17,434 nt of DNA. Source: Rhodocollybia butyracea. Its lineage: Eukaryota; Basidiomycota; Agaricomycetes; Agaricales; Omphalotaceae. The stretch covers positions 1-17,434 of the forward strand of contig JADNRY010001081.1 in assembly GCA_015501585.1 (NCBI GenBank). The letters are read 5' to 3'. A program made the position numbers and the translations under genes. The stretch's first letter is position 1. Each line of letters begins with the position of its first letter. Shown here piece after piece: positions 1-10,803 of the stretch. The notes beneath the pieces are model-generated. The model did not search any database. It saw only the letters and a list, made by a program, of their open reading frames with translations, and had not been told where the DNA came from.

Positions 1-932
1 ACGAGGTCTAGGCTGGTCTAGGTCACTTTCCTTTTGGATCTATACGGATTTTAACTGATTTTAAGGTAATATTGCATACTACCGATCCGTTATAAACTGT
101 TATAAAGTGGTTATATGCACCATATAGTATATGGTAAGGCTTGGTAGGGTCGAAGCTCCCAAGCGGAAGGGTAGGTTGCAGGACCATCAGAGCTCTGAAA
201 CCAGAAGATCTTGTCACAGGGTCTCGTTCATGTTTTATCCTTAATCATGTCCTTGTAAGTAGTAGTGCTGAATACCAGTGCCGAGTGCACCATAATAATA
301 ACAGATAATATAACCCTTGAATGAGACTCGGAGGAGTTGGAAGACAGTGTGCATGAGTACCGCCATGTAGCTAAGTGCCGATATCAATACTTCTTTTGTG
401 GAGTGCAGGATCGCGACACTCTGATGAAACCTCGAATCGTTCAGAGTCTGGAAGTAGTGTGGACCTCTTAAGTACAGTTAGCCAAACGATCAGCGAACCA
501 GAACAAACGAACAAACTATGCTCATCGTGACAAAAAAAAGAACCCCCCACGATCACGCCATCTACATTCTGTAAATAACAGCCATTTCCAAATAAGCATG
601 CAGAGAATATCTTGGAAGAGAAAAATACAACGCTTGCCACTCACGGCACAATTCTCATTCCATTCTCTTCCAATTGTACTTTTGACCAATGTCACCGAAC
701 GCTCTTGAGGAGTCAAGGGTTACGGCATTTTTTTTTGCGAGGGGCTGACGAGGAGTACTTATTTGCGAACAAAAGTACTAGTACAAGTGACTGGCGAAGT
801 TAAATAAGCTAGTAGCCTGGCGAACTTGGAACACATCGACGGCGGGAAAACGATCACATGACCCTCGCTGTTTAGAATCACACGTTCTTGTTGGTCCGTC
901 TGCGCTATCACTTCCGCTCTTCTCTTTCTCCT
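1..932. other. left flank, no supportable gene
   Basis: No frame on either strand shows a recognisable domain or a convincing exon chain here. Short open frames exist, but they have odd composition and no splice-site logic. The last stretch before 933 is pyrimidine-rich (CTTCCGCTCTTCTCTTTCTCC), as is common just upstream of fungal start codons, and presumably forms the 5' leader and promoter of the INCENP gene. A short doubled GGTCTAGG word near 10-25 is the only repeat noticed. Confidence 0.5.
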
Positions 933-3900
933 ATGGCCCATACCAACGTTGTCCAATGGGCAAACTATATTCGAGGATCTATGGCATTTGACCCGGTCGC
1001 CAGTACTTTCAGGACCAGGTACAGAAACACGGCTTCGATTTTTTGGACAATTACCTCGATAATATCCTAACCAAAACCAAGGAAGAGTACGCTCGCTCGC
1101 CTTTTTGAGCATTCAGACTCAAATCTGACCTGTATATAGCGATGTTGTTGATCTACTGAAAACGCCAGGCCGCAAGAAAACTACTGCAAAGAAATTAAAG
1201 TCTGCTGTGCCACCCTCCAAGTTGAAAAACGCCGTTTCTACTCAGGTACGTCTTCACTGTGGTGGCAAGCGTACTTGTATATATTTGATATCGTCTCTGT
1301 TAGGACGATGCTGAAGAGAAAGAAAATGTACCGTCACTTAACGGCTTCCAGAAGGCTTTACTTCAAGCTAAGGCTGAGGAAGAATCGAGCCAAGAAATGG
1401 ATATGCCCAAGCCGTCCCCAGTATTGCAACCTGAATCTCCAAAATATTCTCCTGCACCCTTTGAACAAGCATGTCCACCTGTCGTCCAAGTAGAAAACGC
1501 ACCACCATTATTTCCTGCTGCTCCTGCTCCTATCGAATTGTCTATGATAGCAGAGGCCGATGAATCGCCCGAGCGATCTCGTTTAGCGGACATTCCTCAG
1601 CCTTCACCCTCTAGGTCTATTACGAATATTCCTGAACATCCGCCACAAGAGCCTTCTACAGAGCCATCAGATGTTACTCATCCTGTTAATATCTCTACCT
1701 CATCATCTACAGAGGCCTTTCATTCGGTGTCTCTTAAATCTCCCACTCTGTCATTTGGGCTTTCGACTATCCACAAAACAGCTCCCTCCGCAGCGGCAGA
1801 TACCATAGTCCAGAATGTTGAAACTTTTCCTGAATTAAATCATACAGAACCAAACGGAACTGTTCCAACTGATTCCCTTCCTCACGAGTATTCGCCTCCT
1901 GTGGAGGAAACTATCCCTTTGCGAGATGACAGTGACATGGTAGTCGACTCTCAACCACCGGCGTTTCCTTCGTTGCCTGACCCGATGGCTCTACGCAAGT
2001 CCACCCGTGTGCCACGAGATCCTCCAGTGGCAGCTCCTCTAGGAGCTGCTACACCTGGCGTTGCTATTGGCAAGAGAACATCCTGGCTGATGAAGGCACG
2101 GGAGGTAAAGGCTTTGGAGACGAGGCAAACGAACACTTTTAGTGGCGCTCCTTCCGTCCATGATGGCCCTGTCAAGAGGAAGAGTTCCATCATGATTGGA
2201 GAGTCTATAGGACCAAATCAGCTCGAAGAAGAACGACAGCCGAAAGCGAGTAAACACGTCGCCGCTGATGTAGCCCCTTTGAAGGCAACGGTCGAGAAAC
2301 CCAAGGCTCATGCCGTAGACGATGAAGTAAAATTACCCGAAGACCCTGAGCCCACGGAGCAGCTTGGTATGCTTATAAACTTGAAGAAGCAGGTTAAGGG
2401 CTTAGGGTTCGGTAAAATCAAGGGCAGCAAATCTTTGGGAGGAGCCGCTGCCGTCCATGCACTTGCAGAGGCTAAAGCGCTGGCTGAAGCGAAATTGCAG
2501 AAGGATGAAGAGCTCACTCGAGCATTAGGGCGACCTGTAGAGGTGACACCGCCTCCTGCTTTACTAGAGGGAGATAAAGTACCAGAGGCTCGTGAGGCTC
2601 ATGAGAGCAAGCGCGATCATGGCCGCCTCAGTATATCGGAGCTTGTCATTAACAGTGAAACCAAGGGAAAGCAGAAAGAGGTCTTTCAGCTGGAACCTCT
2701 CCACGCGAGAGAACCGGTCACTGGGAGAACCTCTCTCACTCAAGCATTTGCACCTCTTCCAGGACCAGTTTTCAATAAGCCCACGCCAGTTTTCGTGCCT
2801 CCTTCTCCCGTGCCCAAAGCAATGTCTAAAGATGAAGCTCTCCCCTTACTACCCTCGAAATCCTCCAAACGTTCTTCCGACGCACCTCCTTTACTGCCCT
2901 CGAAATTCTCCAAACCTGCTTCCATGTCTGTTGGTCTGTCACCACGCCTGCGATCACCGCCGACTCACCATCCACATCTACTTTCTGCCCAATCAACGCT
3001 AGAAAGCTTGCAATCCGATCGTTCGGAAGCCATCTTTGGTAGCCAAGACGCTCCAGCCTGGTTGCCTTCAACTCAGGAAACGGAGTTTGAGGACTCACAA
3101 CCACAAACTTATCTCAATCAGCTCGACGAAGATGATAGCTGGCCGTTAGATGAGAAGATGCCAGATGATGTACAGTGGGGATTTACTGGCGGAGACAGCA
3201 CTAATACTTGGAGCAGTAGCGAGCCTTTCCAAACAGAGAGGGTCTTTCCGGAGCAAACTGGTATTCAGACAATGCCCTCAGAACGCCAGGAAACGGTCCC
3301 TGGAGCGTTTGAAATTGAAATTGATAGTGAAGAGCCCTTTCTGGCTGACATTAGTATCGATCCTGGAAAGTCAACAGTTAGTCTCGTGGAAGTGAGGATA
3401 TTTCGTTACCTCTGCGCATTGGGAAGCTTATTTCTTATTTCCGTAGCCCAAGCTAAACCGAAGCCACAGCCAGATGTCCATAGCATCGACGTCCTCTTTA
3501 CAGTCCAATGTCGGAGTTTTCAGTCAGGCGACAAAGTTCGTGAACAATATCCTCGGTACGAGCAAAAAGGGTAAAACGGAGGTCAAAAGTTTGCAACTGG
3601 CCGCCGCTGCTGCGAAGAAGGTAAGAGATATGCAGGTTATCGTATCTAGTTAAAAATTCCCTAACAGTAAAACCTTCTAGGAACAAGAAGAGAAAGACAA
3701 GAAAGCGGCGGTACTTAAGAATATGGAAATCAGACGCCAGCTAGCCATTCAACGAAAGGCGGAGGAAGAAAAGACTAAACAAATGGAAGAGGAAAAGAAA
3801 CTGAAGGACGAGGTTGAACGGCGGAAGCGAGAGCGCGAAGACCACACCGATAAACGTCCGCTGAAGATTCCCAATACCGGTATGGCAAAGAAGGTGAGCG

Positions 3901-4578
3901 TCTGCTTGGCATCCGAAGCAAGACACACTAACAACTGCACAGGAGGAGGATTCTACTTTGAAACGGAAGCTTCCTGAAGGCAAGAAGCCCACCTCGAAAA
4001 TGGTCCAACCTTCCAGCTCGAAGTCAGCATTCAAGCCTACCCAGAAGGCGTCCGGCCTTAACTCATCTACGACGGTCAACCCTCTCATGACTCCAGCGAT
4101 CGCAGGGCCCTCGAAAGTTGTACCGACAGCTGCTAAGCCCAAAACCAAAACACCCGCAAAAGTGCCCATTACTGACGAAGAGATCGCGCATCCGTCACTC
4201 CATGTCCGGGATCAAATGGCTGCTCGAGTTAAGGCTCAACTTGACGCTGCCCGCCCCGAACCCGTCGTTGCTAGCGAAAGTATCGAACTCCCAGAAGTTG
4301 ATAGCGAATACTCGGATTCTGATGATGAAGACCGTGTTAAGAAATTTGATCCTCCCGACTGGGCACAGTCTCCCGAGCTTCGCCAAGCGTTAGTTGACCA
4401 GAGCTCTATTAACCCGGATAACATCTTTGGGCCTATCCGTCCTTTGCGAATGGAAGAGATATTCCGAAGTCGGAGCAATAGATTTAGGGCCCGTACAAGT
4501 TCTGCGAATTGGGTTGGAACGGACCAATTGACTTTGGAAGAAGAGCGGGAGTATGCTCGAAGGATGGGTTTCCGATGA
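933..4578 (+). CDS. INCENP: INCENP/Sli15/Pic1, chromosomal passenger complex scaffold (six exons, one apparent frameshift)
   Basis: INCENP-family proteins hold Survivin and Borealin homologues at their N-terminus and activate Aurora B kinase at their C-terminus on centromeres and the spindle. Exons read 933-1086, 1140-1245, 1304-3391, 3447-3620, 3681-3893 and 3943-4578, all with GT-AG introns of 49-60 nt. The N-terminal helix is clear (QWANYIRGSMAFDP, then GRQYFQDQVQKHGFDFLDNY, then DVVDLLKTPGRKK, about residues 8-65). A long Pro/Ser-rich disordered middle follows (about 100-780). Exon 5 encodes a highly charged single-helix/coiled-coil stretch (about 842-900). The C-terminus is a textbook IN-box (about 1045-1110): PDWAQSPELRQAL, INPDNIFGPI and RARTSSANW, the last containing the TSS motif phosphorylated by Aurora B in the family. 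The two N-terminal pieces lie in different frames, meeting at 992-997 (CCCGGT). One extra base there makes the coding length 3372 nt, about 1123 aa. The start ATG at 933 is the nearest in-frame ATG upstream of the helix. Identity is very likely; whether the frameshift is real is open. Confidence 0.93.
2845..2915 (+). repeat. 45-bp-period tandem duplication inside INCENP exon 3
   Basis: Two 26-bp cores at 2845-2870 and 2890-2915 differ at three positions and lie exactly 45 bp (15 codons) apart. They encode PLLPSKSSK and PLLPSKFSK in the disordered Pro/Ser-rich region. This is a small in-frame duplication in a part of the protein that tolerates length change. Confidence 0.8.
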
Positions 4579-4988
4579 ATTATGAACCATGTATTTATCC
4601 TATCATCTACAGCCTTCCATATTGTACAAGTACAAGATCGAAGAACGCGACTTATCTCATGTATGGCTTGAGAACTCAGATCTTGCCCCGCAGTATTTAG
4701 CTAGTCGCTATCCATCACCATGAGGATTAAAGGGTGAAACAAAGAGGAAGGTGGTGGGTACGCTCTAATAGTAATGAACGCAAGACAGTTTGAACTTGGT
4801 TATTTTGCGAGGATTGCTTTAAGTTTGGCGCCCAAGCAACCGGAGATCACATGTTTTCCCATTTGTCCGTCTCCGGTCCGACTCCTCTCCTGATTCAACG
4901 TTATTCAACACCACCAAGTCTTTTGTACCAACTTGTACCACTCCTGCAGTCTTATTTCACCGGGCACAAGACTTTCTAGTCTTTTACA
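4579..4988. promoter_or_regulatory. INCENP 3' flank and DCP2 upstream region
   Basis: This 410-bp spacer lies between the INCENP stop codon and the DCP2 start codon and has no supportable gene. It must hold the INCENP polyadenylation region and the DCP2 promoter and leader. The word TTGTACCA recurs at about 4923 and 4933, just ahead of a pyrimidine-rich leader. I see no clear TATA box. Confidence 0.5.
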
Positions 4989-7404
4989 ATGTCCTCGTCT
5001 TCATATTCTTCGCCAGAAATTACCTCAGCAACGCACACAGATCCTGCCCAAGAACGATTTTCTACCATGTACGAGACACAGGACGATGTACTGGAAGACC
5101 TGACAAGGTATTTTCACTTCTCTTATCACTCCCTACAAACATACTCACAGTTCATCTAGTCGATTTATTCTAAATCTTCCTGATGAAGAGCTTAACTCAT
5201 TAGAGCGAATTTCTTTCCAAGTAGAACAAGCGTGAGTCCGACTTGATGTTTTTTTTAGGATAAAACTCACTTTGTTCATGCACAGCCATTGGTACTATGA
5301 AGACTTTATACGGGAAGCAAACCCGAAATTTCCTTCGCTACCACTAAAGCGATTCTCTGCAATGTTGTTCGATGCATGCCCCTTGCTACACCGATGGGAA
5401 GATCATGAACAAGCCTTCACTGAATTCATGCAGTACAAAACCCGTGTTCCCGTTTGTGGGGCAATAATGCTCAACGACACATGGGAAAAGGTGGGACTCT
5501 ACTCCATCGATCGCTCGGTCACAAGCTCACCACTCGTTTTTAGTGCGTTTTGGTTAAAGGCTGGAAGTCGTCGTCTGGTTGGGGGTTTCCAAAGGGCAAA
5601 ATAAATGAGAATGAGCCTCGGCCTAGTTGTGCCATTCGAGAGGTGCGTCTTCATCTTCAAACTTATCATTTTACTGCTTATTCTGATTTTTAGGTACTCG
5701 AAGAAACTGGCTATAATCTCGCGGGTCAATTGAACCCAGACCATGTCGTTGAAATGTCTATAAAGGAGCAAAAAATATCATTATTCATCGTTCCTGGGGT
5801 CCCAGAGGATTATCCATTCAAAACGAAGACACGAAAGGAGATCAGTGTACGTCTTTCATGTTGCATTTCCGACAAGACCTTACTTCTCCCAATGTCCAGA
5901 AAATAGAGTGGTTTCGACTTGTCGACCTCCCTACCTGGAAGCGTAACAAAGCAGCGCCAGGGAAGTTCTACTTGATAACGCCTTTCATTAGGTAGCTTTA
6001 ATCCCTATCGCATTCAAAGCAGTACTGAAGGCCGTTTAGTTCATTGAAGCAATTCATCCGAGACCACAAGCCTTCAAGCGTTGCCCGCAAACCTCCGAGA
6101 GTTAAGAAAATGCGTCATCACGACCAACGCCCCGCCAATCGTCACCAGCTCTCTCCGGCCGACTCTCCCTCTAGTTCTTCGCAAGAAGCGAACCAGGAGT
6201 CTAGCTCTCAATCATCTTCCGCGGATCCACAAACCCCATCCCCGCAATCAATATCAACACTCGCCAATCATGTCGGTATCGTGGACACGGAGCTAGATCC
6301 TCACTTCGCTCGGTTGTTAAGTGGTCTCACTCTTTCCGGGACAGGAGCAGTAGCCCAGCAGGATATCGGCCAGAAATCTACTTCGCCGGCTTTGGATCGT
6401 GCATCCACATCTCCGACCGGACCCCGTGAGCCTTCTACACCAATTCCAGCCATTTCACCCGCTTTAGAAATCACTCCCGTTGCTCATACCTCGTCGGGGC
6501 GTACTCGTAACAGCCTTTCTGTTCTTCCTCCTTCCCCTTCACATCCTATATCAAAGTCACTGCAATCCCCGCTTCCTACCTCTGCTTCATCATCTTCAAC
6601 TTCGCCTATTCGACCCTTCCGAGGACATGCTTCTCGTCGCACATCAAGTACTGCGGACATTTCGCCCTACTTAGCCAGATTCCAGAAATTCCATCCTCTG
6701 CAAAACGTTTGAAACAGTTAGCGTTGTTAGAAGCTGTAGCAAATGAGTCTGCTCGCATGTCACCAGTCTTGCAGATGCGGGACGCTGCTGTTAATGGTGT
6801 GTTGAAGGAACACGTAGCACGTCATTCGCAACTTCTCCCGTCTCAATCTGTTCCGCCGTCATCGTTGCTCCCGCAGGATCATAATGTACTCTATTCCTCT
6901 GCTCCAATGGGAGGATTTCTTCCAGGGATGCAGGAGGATCCTTTTGTCGTCAGACCTCGTACCAGTCAGGCCGCCCATCGTGTCCCATATCACGGCGTTC
7001 CCCCCAGTAGTATGAGCATGACTCAAAGCCAGCTTTCGACGCTGATGAATGCTCCGCGAACGGCCCCTGCTATGCCGACAATACTTCCTGGACATGCCCA
7101 GTTTCGGTTCCCACCTCCACCCCCGCCTCCTAGATACCTCCCGGTTGCTGTGCCGTCTGGTAGGGATGCGTCTTTTCCCGGTCATCAATTTGCCTTCCAA
7201 CAGACACCTCCGGTTCCCATTCCCTCTGGATCATTGTATCCGATTCCTCTGCAGGTGCCTATGGCTGCCCCGGCGTTGGCCCCGGTTTTCGATGTACCCC
7301 CTATGCCCCTGCCCAGGAACGGTAATTCGTTGTTATCTATTCTGAATGGCAATTTTAACCCTACTGCGCTACCTCCTCCGGGTACTTTCCATGGAACCGC
7401 ATGA
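4989..7404 (+). CDS. DCP2: DCP2, mRNA-decapping Nudix hydrolase (seven exons, one apparent frameshift)
   Basis: DCP2 removes the m7G cap from mRNA, releasing m7GDP and committing the transcript to 5'-3' decay in the cytoplasm and P-bodies. Exons read 4989-5107, 5160-5231, 5286-5490, 5544-5642, 5694-5846, 5900-5991 and 6040-7404. All introns are GT-AG, 48-54 nt. The N-terminal regulatory (Box A) domain covers about residues 40-120, with the conserved HWYYEDFIRE segment. The Nudix domain follows, and the Nudix box is complete: G150, E156, R164-E165, then E168-E169 (LEETGY), so catalytic metal-binding glutamates are present. Box B is the WFRLVDLPTWKR to FYLITPFIRSLKQFI region (about 218-255). 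The long tail is Ser/Pro-rich, with a poly-Pro stretch, a helical leucine motif KRLKQLALLEAV and a near-terminal NSLLSILNG, both resembling the short Edc3/Pat1-binding motifs of fungal Dcp2. The frame slips once at about 6681-6684 (TTCCAG). With one extra base the coding length is 2106 nt, about 701 aa. Confidence 0.95.
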
Positions 7405-8520
7405 ATAAACGCATACTTCCATGCACACGTTCTTTCATCCTCTTTCCTCCAGTTTGTGTCATACAGTCATCAGTTGATATTCCCTATAGTACACCCACTC
7501 ACATTACACCACTCTCTTGTATCGCTTATCGTTTTTTATCTCAGATCTGCATATCCAGTTGCGTATAATACTGTCTCCAGCTCGCCGTCAATCTTTTTCC
7601 CCTAGTGTAGTAGTCTATCCAAATCTGCTTTTTGTTTTTTTTTTCTTCTCTCTGCCTCTCTTTCCTCTCTTTTCTGGTTGATTCTCTTCTTTGTTTTATT
7701 GTGGGATCTGGCTTCTACTTTTTATTTGAAGTTATTCTTTATACTCACTGTCCCTCCCAAGTCTCCTGAATCCGATGTTACCCTTTTCTCCTTTTACCCC
7801 TCCCTCTCTATATACGCATCTCCTATCTCCCTTACGAGTCTCTCCTTGCCCCTGGATCCTACTCCTGCCATCTCAAACCGAATTCTTTTTATATTCTCTT
7901 GTATAACGAATCATCTTGTGTCGCTACATGGCATGCATTGTATTTGCTTATCCTTTTCTAGTCTACTCCTCCACCCTTCTCTAAACGTGACCTGCCCTAT
8001 TCCTGACATGCTATCTCACCTCTCCCCTACATCCTAACGTTCTCACTCGTTCCTTACTGCTCTTGTGGTGTACGAGATACTGTTGATTTTCGAGCATACA
8101 ACTGTCGCTTACATATTACCCCAAGTACACGTATCGTTCCGTCCCCAATCACAATGTTACTTGGTGCCTCCAATAAGTATCGAGAAGTGTCGCCGACGCG
8201 AGCGGCTCACTGCGTATTGTGGACCGACTAAAGCGCTTGATCCGTTCCCTGCTCACCTCTTCGGTCGGAAAGAAAGACGAAACAATTTTTCTTATCCGAG
8301 TCCCTGAGGAATTCTATCGTGAAGTTGGGGTCTCTATACGTTGTTCTTTTTCCGAAAACCTTAGTACCGGATACACTAAACATACGAAGATTATGGAATG
8401 GCGCACGACGTTGGATAAGTATACATAGGTGAATATCTGTACAGATCAAGAGTTGAGAGTTCGAGTTCAAAGTTTCTAGCGCCAGAATTTTGCCAACCAG
8501 TTTCAAGAGTTACGAGCACA
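7405..8520. other. gene-free pyrimidine-rich spacer downstream of DCP2
   Basis: No coding exon can be supported. From about 7430 to 8040 the + strand is strongly C/T-biased, with long CT and T runs (for example about 7626-7675), which keeps reading frames open by composition alone. The proximal part presumably includes the DCP2 3' untranslated region. The part from about 8050 to 8520 is of ordinary composition and holds nothing I recognise. Confidence 0.5.
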
Positions 8521-9267
8521 TTATGCTGAATGTTGACGCCGGTGTGAGACAGGATGACTAGTGTTTACCACCTGTGTGGCGCGGATGTGGAATGTGATAA
8601 GACTCTCTAGATCGGCATTCTGCCGGGCGAAGTAGGACTGAGTCTGCTGCATAGTGAGAAGGGCCTTGTTTTTCGCTGCATAGCGGTATTTGAGCACCTG
8701 GTCTAGGTATTAGCAGAGCAACATTTTGTATAGAGCATATACAGTACCGTCATCGCCATCCATCTCGCCCAGTTGATAAAATCGGAGTCGCCTTCGATGT
8801 TCCAGACAGCCAAGACTTTTTCTCCTTCGACAGGATCAAGATAGTACGGTCAAAAAAACCAGGGTTGCGCGAGATTTCCTTCTGGTAGAGCTCTAGCTCG
8901 GTTGGATCTACAAGGATCCGGCGTATCTGTGATTAAGTTTCCGAGCGAGTTCAACTGTGTAGACTATCTTGTCGACGGGGAGGCCATAAGTATTTCTGGA
9001 TGTAGGCTGGATACGGAGCCAAAGGAGATAAGCGTCTGGGGAAACGATATATCGGTAGACTTTCTTCAGGTTCTTCACGATGTCGAAGTAATGCAAACAC
9101 AGCGAGATTCGACTCAAGTAGGAGAGTTTATTCTCTCCGCTACCATAGTCAAGAATGGCTTGTAGCGTGTCGGTGAACTTTTGGTACTGGGCGTCAGAGA
9201 ACATGTTGATGTCGACGACTGGCCGCACGTCACGTGACGGTATCTGGTCAATCCGACTTCTACTATC
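8521..9267 (-). pseudogene. frameshifted relic of an unrecognised fungal gene
   Basis: Reading the minus strand, three family-like stretches follow one another in the same order but in shifting frames. The first (about 9267 down to 8911) includes RPVVDINMFSDAQYQKF and LPVDKIVYTVELARKL. The second (about 8909-8851) includes VDPTELELYQKEISRNPG. The third (about 8850-8748) includes LDPVEGEKVLAVWNIEGD and INWARWMAMT. A good 50-nt GT-AG intron (8698-8747, with branch-like TGCTAATAC) leads to a final exon with VLKYRYAAKNKALLTMQQ, ending at a TAA (8521-8523). Each frame change (near 8908-8914 and 8848-8851) is explained by one missing base. The text looks like a soluble protein with a conserved acidic/aromatic core, but I cannot name the family. 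The 5' start is not visible: a stop lies just upstream at 9268-9270 and earlier exons may exist. It could also be a live gene with two sequencing errors. Confidence 0.6.
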
Positions 9268-9791
9268 CTAGCCTTTCCTCCTCGAATGATATCTCTTGGC
9301 AAGTTTTTCACGCTGTATAATGAAAATGATTTGTAGCTCGCTCTGCGGGTTGGAAACACGGGCATGAGATGCCGTGGAATGATTTTGTGTATTTTGCGAT
9401 CCTGGTCCATGGATATAGCGGAGAAAAACACGAGGGCTGGAAATTGTCGTTGAACGCCGTATCGTTGAGACTCAGAGACAATTGCAAGACGCTTGCACTC
9501 CTCGCATCTGTGCTTTTATAGGCTTCCCTATGGAACACAAAAACAAAACTTGGATATATGCGCCCCGTGCGGCGTTAGACAATCTTTCCTTTCTCTAACT
9601 CCATTTCAATACATACCGGTCAGGTGTATCAAAGGTGTGTTCGTCCGAAATAGACATTGGAGCTTTATCTATATAAAACTCGCGTGGGACTCAACAATGG
9701 CAGACGCGTTATTTCCTGCAGTTTGCTCATCGAGGCTGATCCTCTTCCCTCTCCTGTCCTTCCTACACCGGTACCTCCCAGCATCGAAACA
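9268..9791. other. spacer between divergently oriented loci
   Basis: No supportable coding exon. The region lies between the minus-strand relic and the plus-strand membrane-protein gene, so it may carry promoters for both. A TATAAAAG word on the minus strand (about 9512-9519) and a TATATAAAA word on the plus strand (9670-9678) are candidate core promoter elements. A perfect 10-bp palindrome GTCACGTGAC, containing the CACGTG E-box core, sits at 9229-9238, inside the neighbouring relic. Confidence 0.4.
9670..9678 (+). promoter_or_regulatory. candidate TATA box
   Basis: TATATAAAA lies 114 bp upstream of the start codon of the membrane-protein gene at 9792. The distance is compatible with a short 5' leader in fungi. 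The call is by sequence and position only. Confidence 0.35.
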
Positions 9792-10803
9792 ATGATGCTC
9801 AACCAGCCTTGGTTCATTCTTTGTACCGTGTTTTTTGGCGTCATCCACGGTACTCATCTTCATTCTTGCTAAAAATTCGGCTTTTGATTTTTCCTTGTCC
9901 AGAGATTTTGGCTGCTCCTCTATCTAGCGAGTTCACATATATTGCGTTCGGAACAAGAACTAGTAACCTACCTCTTGCAACCAATCAAAACGTAGATAAT
10001 GACCGTATTTGGATTGTACCAGTCGGTACTGCTACTGGGGCAAACCCTGTAACCACCTATTTGTACAATGAGGCCATGGAGGACTCGGATTCTGGATCTT
10101 TTTCGGGGTTTGGTTTGTTTCACAGCCTAAAACTTAACGAACCTTTACATTTGTGCCTAATCTGCGAAATACAGGAACTATCGTCGCTTCAGCTTCAGGA
10201 TTTGCTTACACGATCGTGCAATGGAGCGTACCAACCGGAACAAGCTCAACCCTTTCCCCCACGGCCATTGCCACTCTAGCTGAACAGTGCTTTTACACCA
10301 ACTCCTTCAGCGGAGCCTGTGTCGACCCCATACACAGCTCCACTTTGGCTACAGGGCATGCAATCACTGGAACTTTGTCAGAGTCTCAAGCTGCCTTTGC
10401 TTCCACCAATACCAATACCCTACTCCACCAGCAGCGGTAAAAAGAGTGATGCTGGAGCTATCGCAGGCGGAATATTCGGCGGCGTATTAGGCATTACTCT
10501 GATCATCGTTGTCATCGTGTACCTGCTTCGCCGGCGCCGCAACGAGCAAGAGAACCCACCGTCTCCAGGGCCAGATATCATGTCCGAAAGGAATCCGCTT
10601 ATTAATCTCGGCAGGACTGATATCCAAGCCATAGCGAGAGAGGTAGCAGCTGTGATAACACGGAGTAATCATGCGGCCGAGGCTCCGAGGCGGAAGAAAT
10701 CCGTGACGGAGGCCAAGTGGTGGATGTAACGGCGGAGGGTAAAGTCCGGTTGCGACCACCACCCAATTTGGGTGACGTATCCCCTCCAGAGTATGAAAAG
10801 TAA
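9792..10803 (+). CDS. single-pass membrane protein with signal peptide and Pro-rich tail (three exons, two compensating frameshifts)
   Basis: Exons read 9792-9849, 9903-10112 and 10175-10803, with GT-AG introns of 53 and 62 nt. The N-terminus is a likely signal peptide (MMLNQPWFILCTVFFGVIHG, then EILAAPLSS). The lumenal or extracellular part (about 30-170) is Ser/Thr-rich with NSFSGACVDP and SESQAAFAS segments. A Gly-rich lead (AGAIAGGIFGGVLG) precedes a hydrophobic helix ITLIIVVIVYLL, stopped by RRRR. The cytosolic tail of about 90 residues ends in PPPNLGDVSPPEYEK. This layout is common in basidiomycete type I membrane proteins resembling wall-stress sensors or receptors, but no specific family or ligand can be named. 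The ectodomain, membrane and tail parts use different frames. One base seems extra near 10395-10420, and one seems missing near 10683-10690. They cancel, and the exon total is 897 nt, or 298 aa. Either the copy is damaged or both are sequence errors. Confidence 0.72.

Noticed and set aside
996..1012. A 17-nt GT-AG micro-intron to explain the INCENP frame change
   Set aside because: It is far below the 48-62 nt introns of this window and would delete the conserved GRQYF segment; a missing base explains the frame better.
1363..1593. Antisense Ser/Gly/Ala-rich frame opposite INCENP
   Set aside because: It is the shadow of a Pro/Ser-rich exon on the other strand.
7678..8037. 119-codon plus-strand open frame rich in Leu, Ser and Pro
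   Set aside because: It lies in C/T-biased DNA, where stop codons are rare by composition. No start context, introns or domain were seen.
8219..8506. Overlapping open frames on both strands downstream of DCP2
   Set aside because: Neither shows family-like sequence or splice signals, and they overlap each other antisense.
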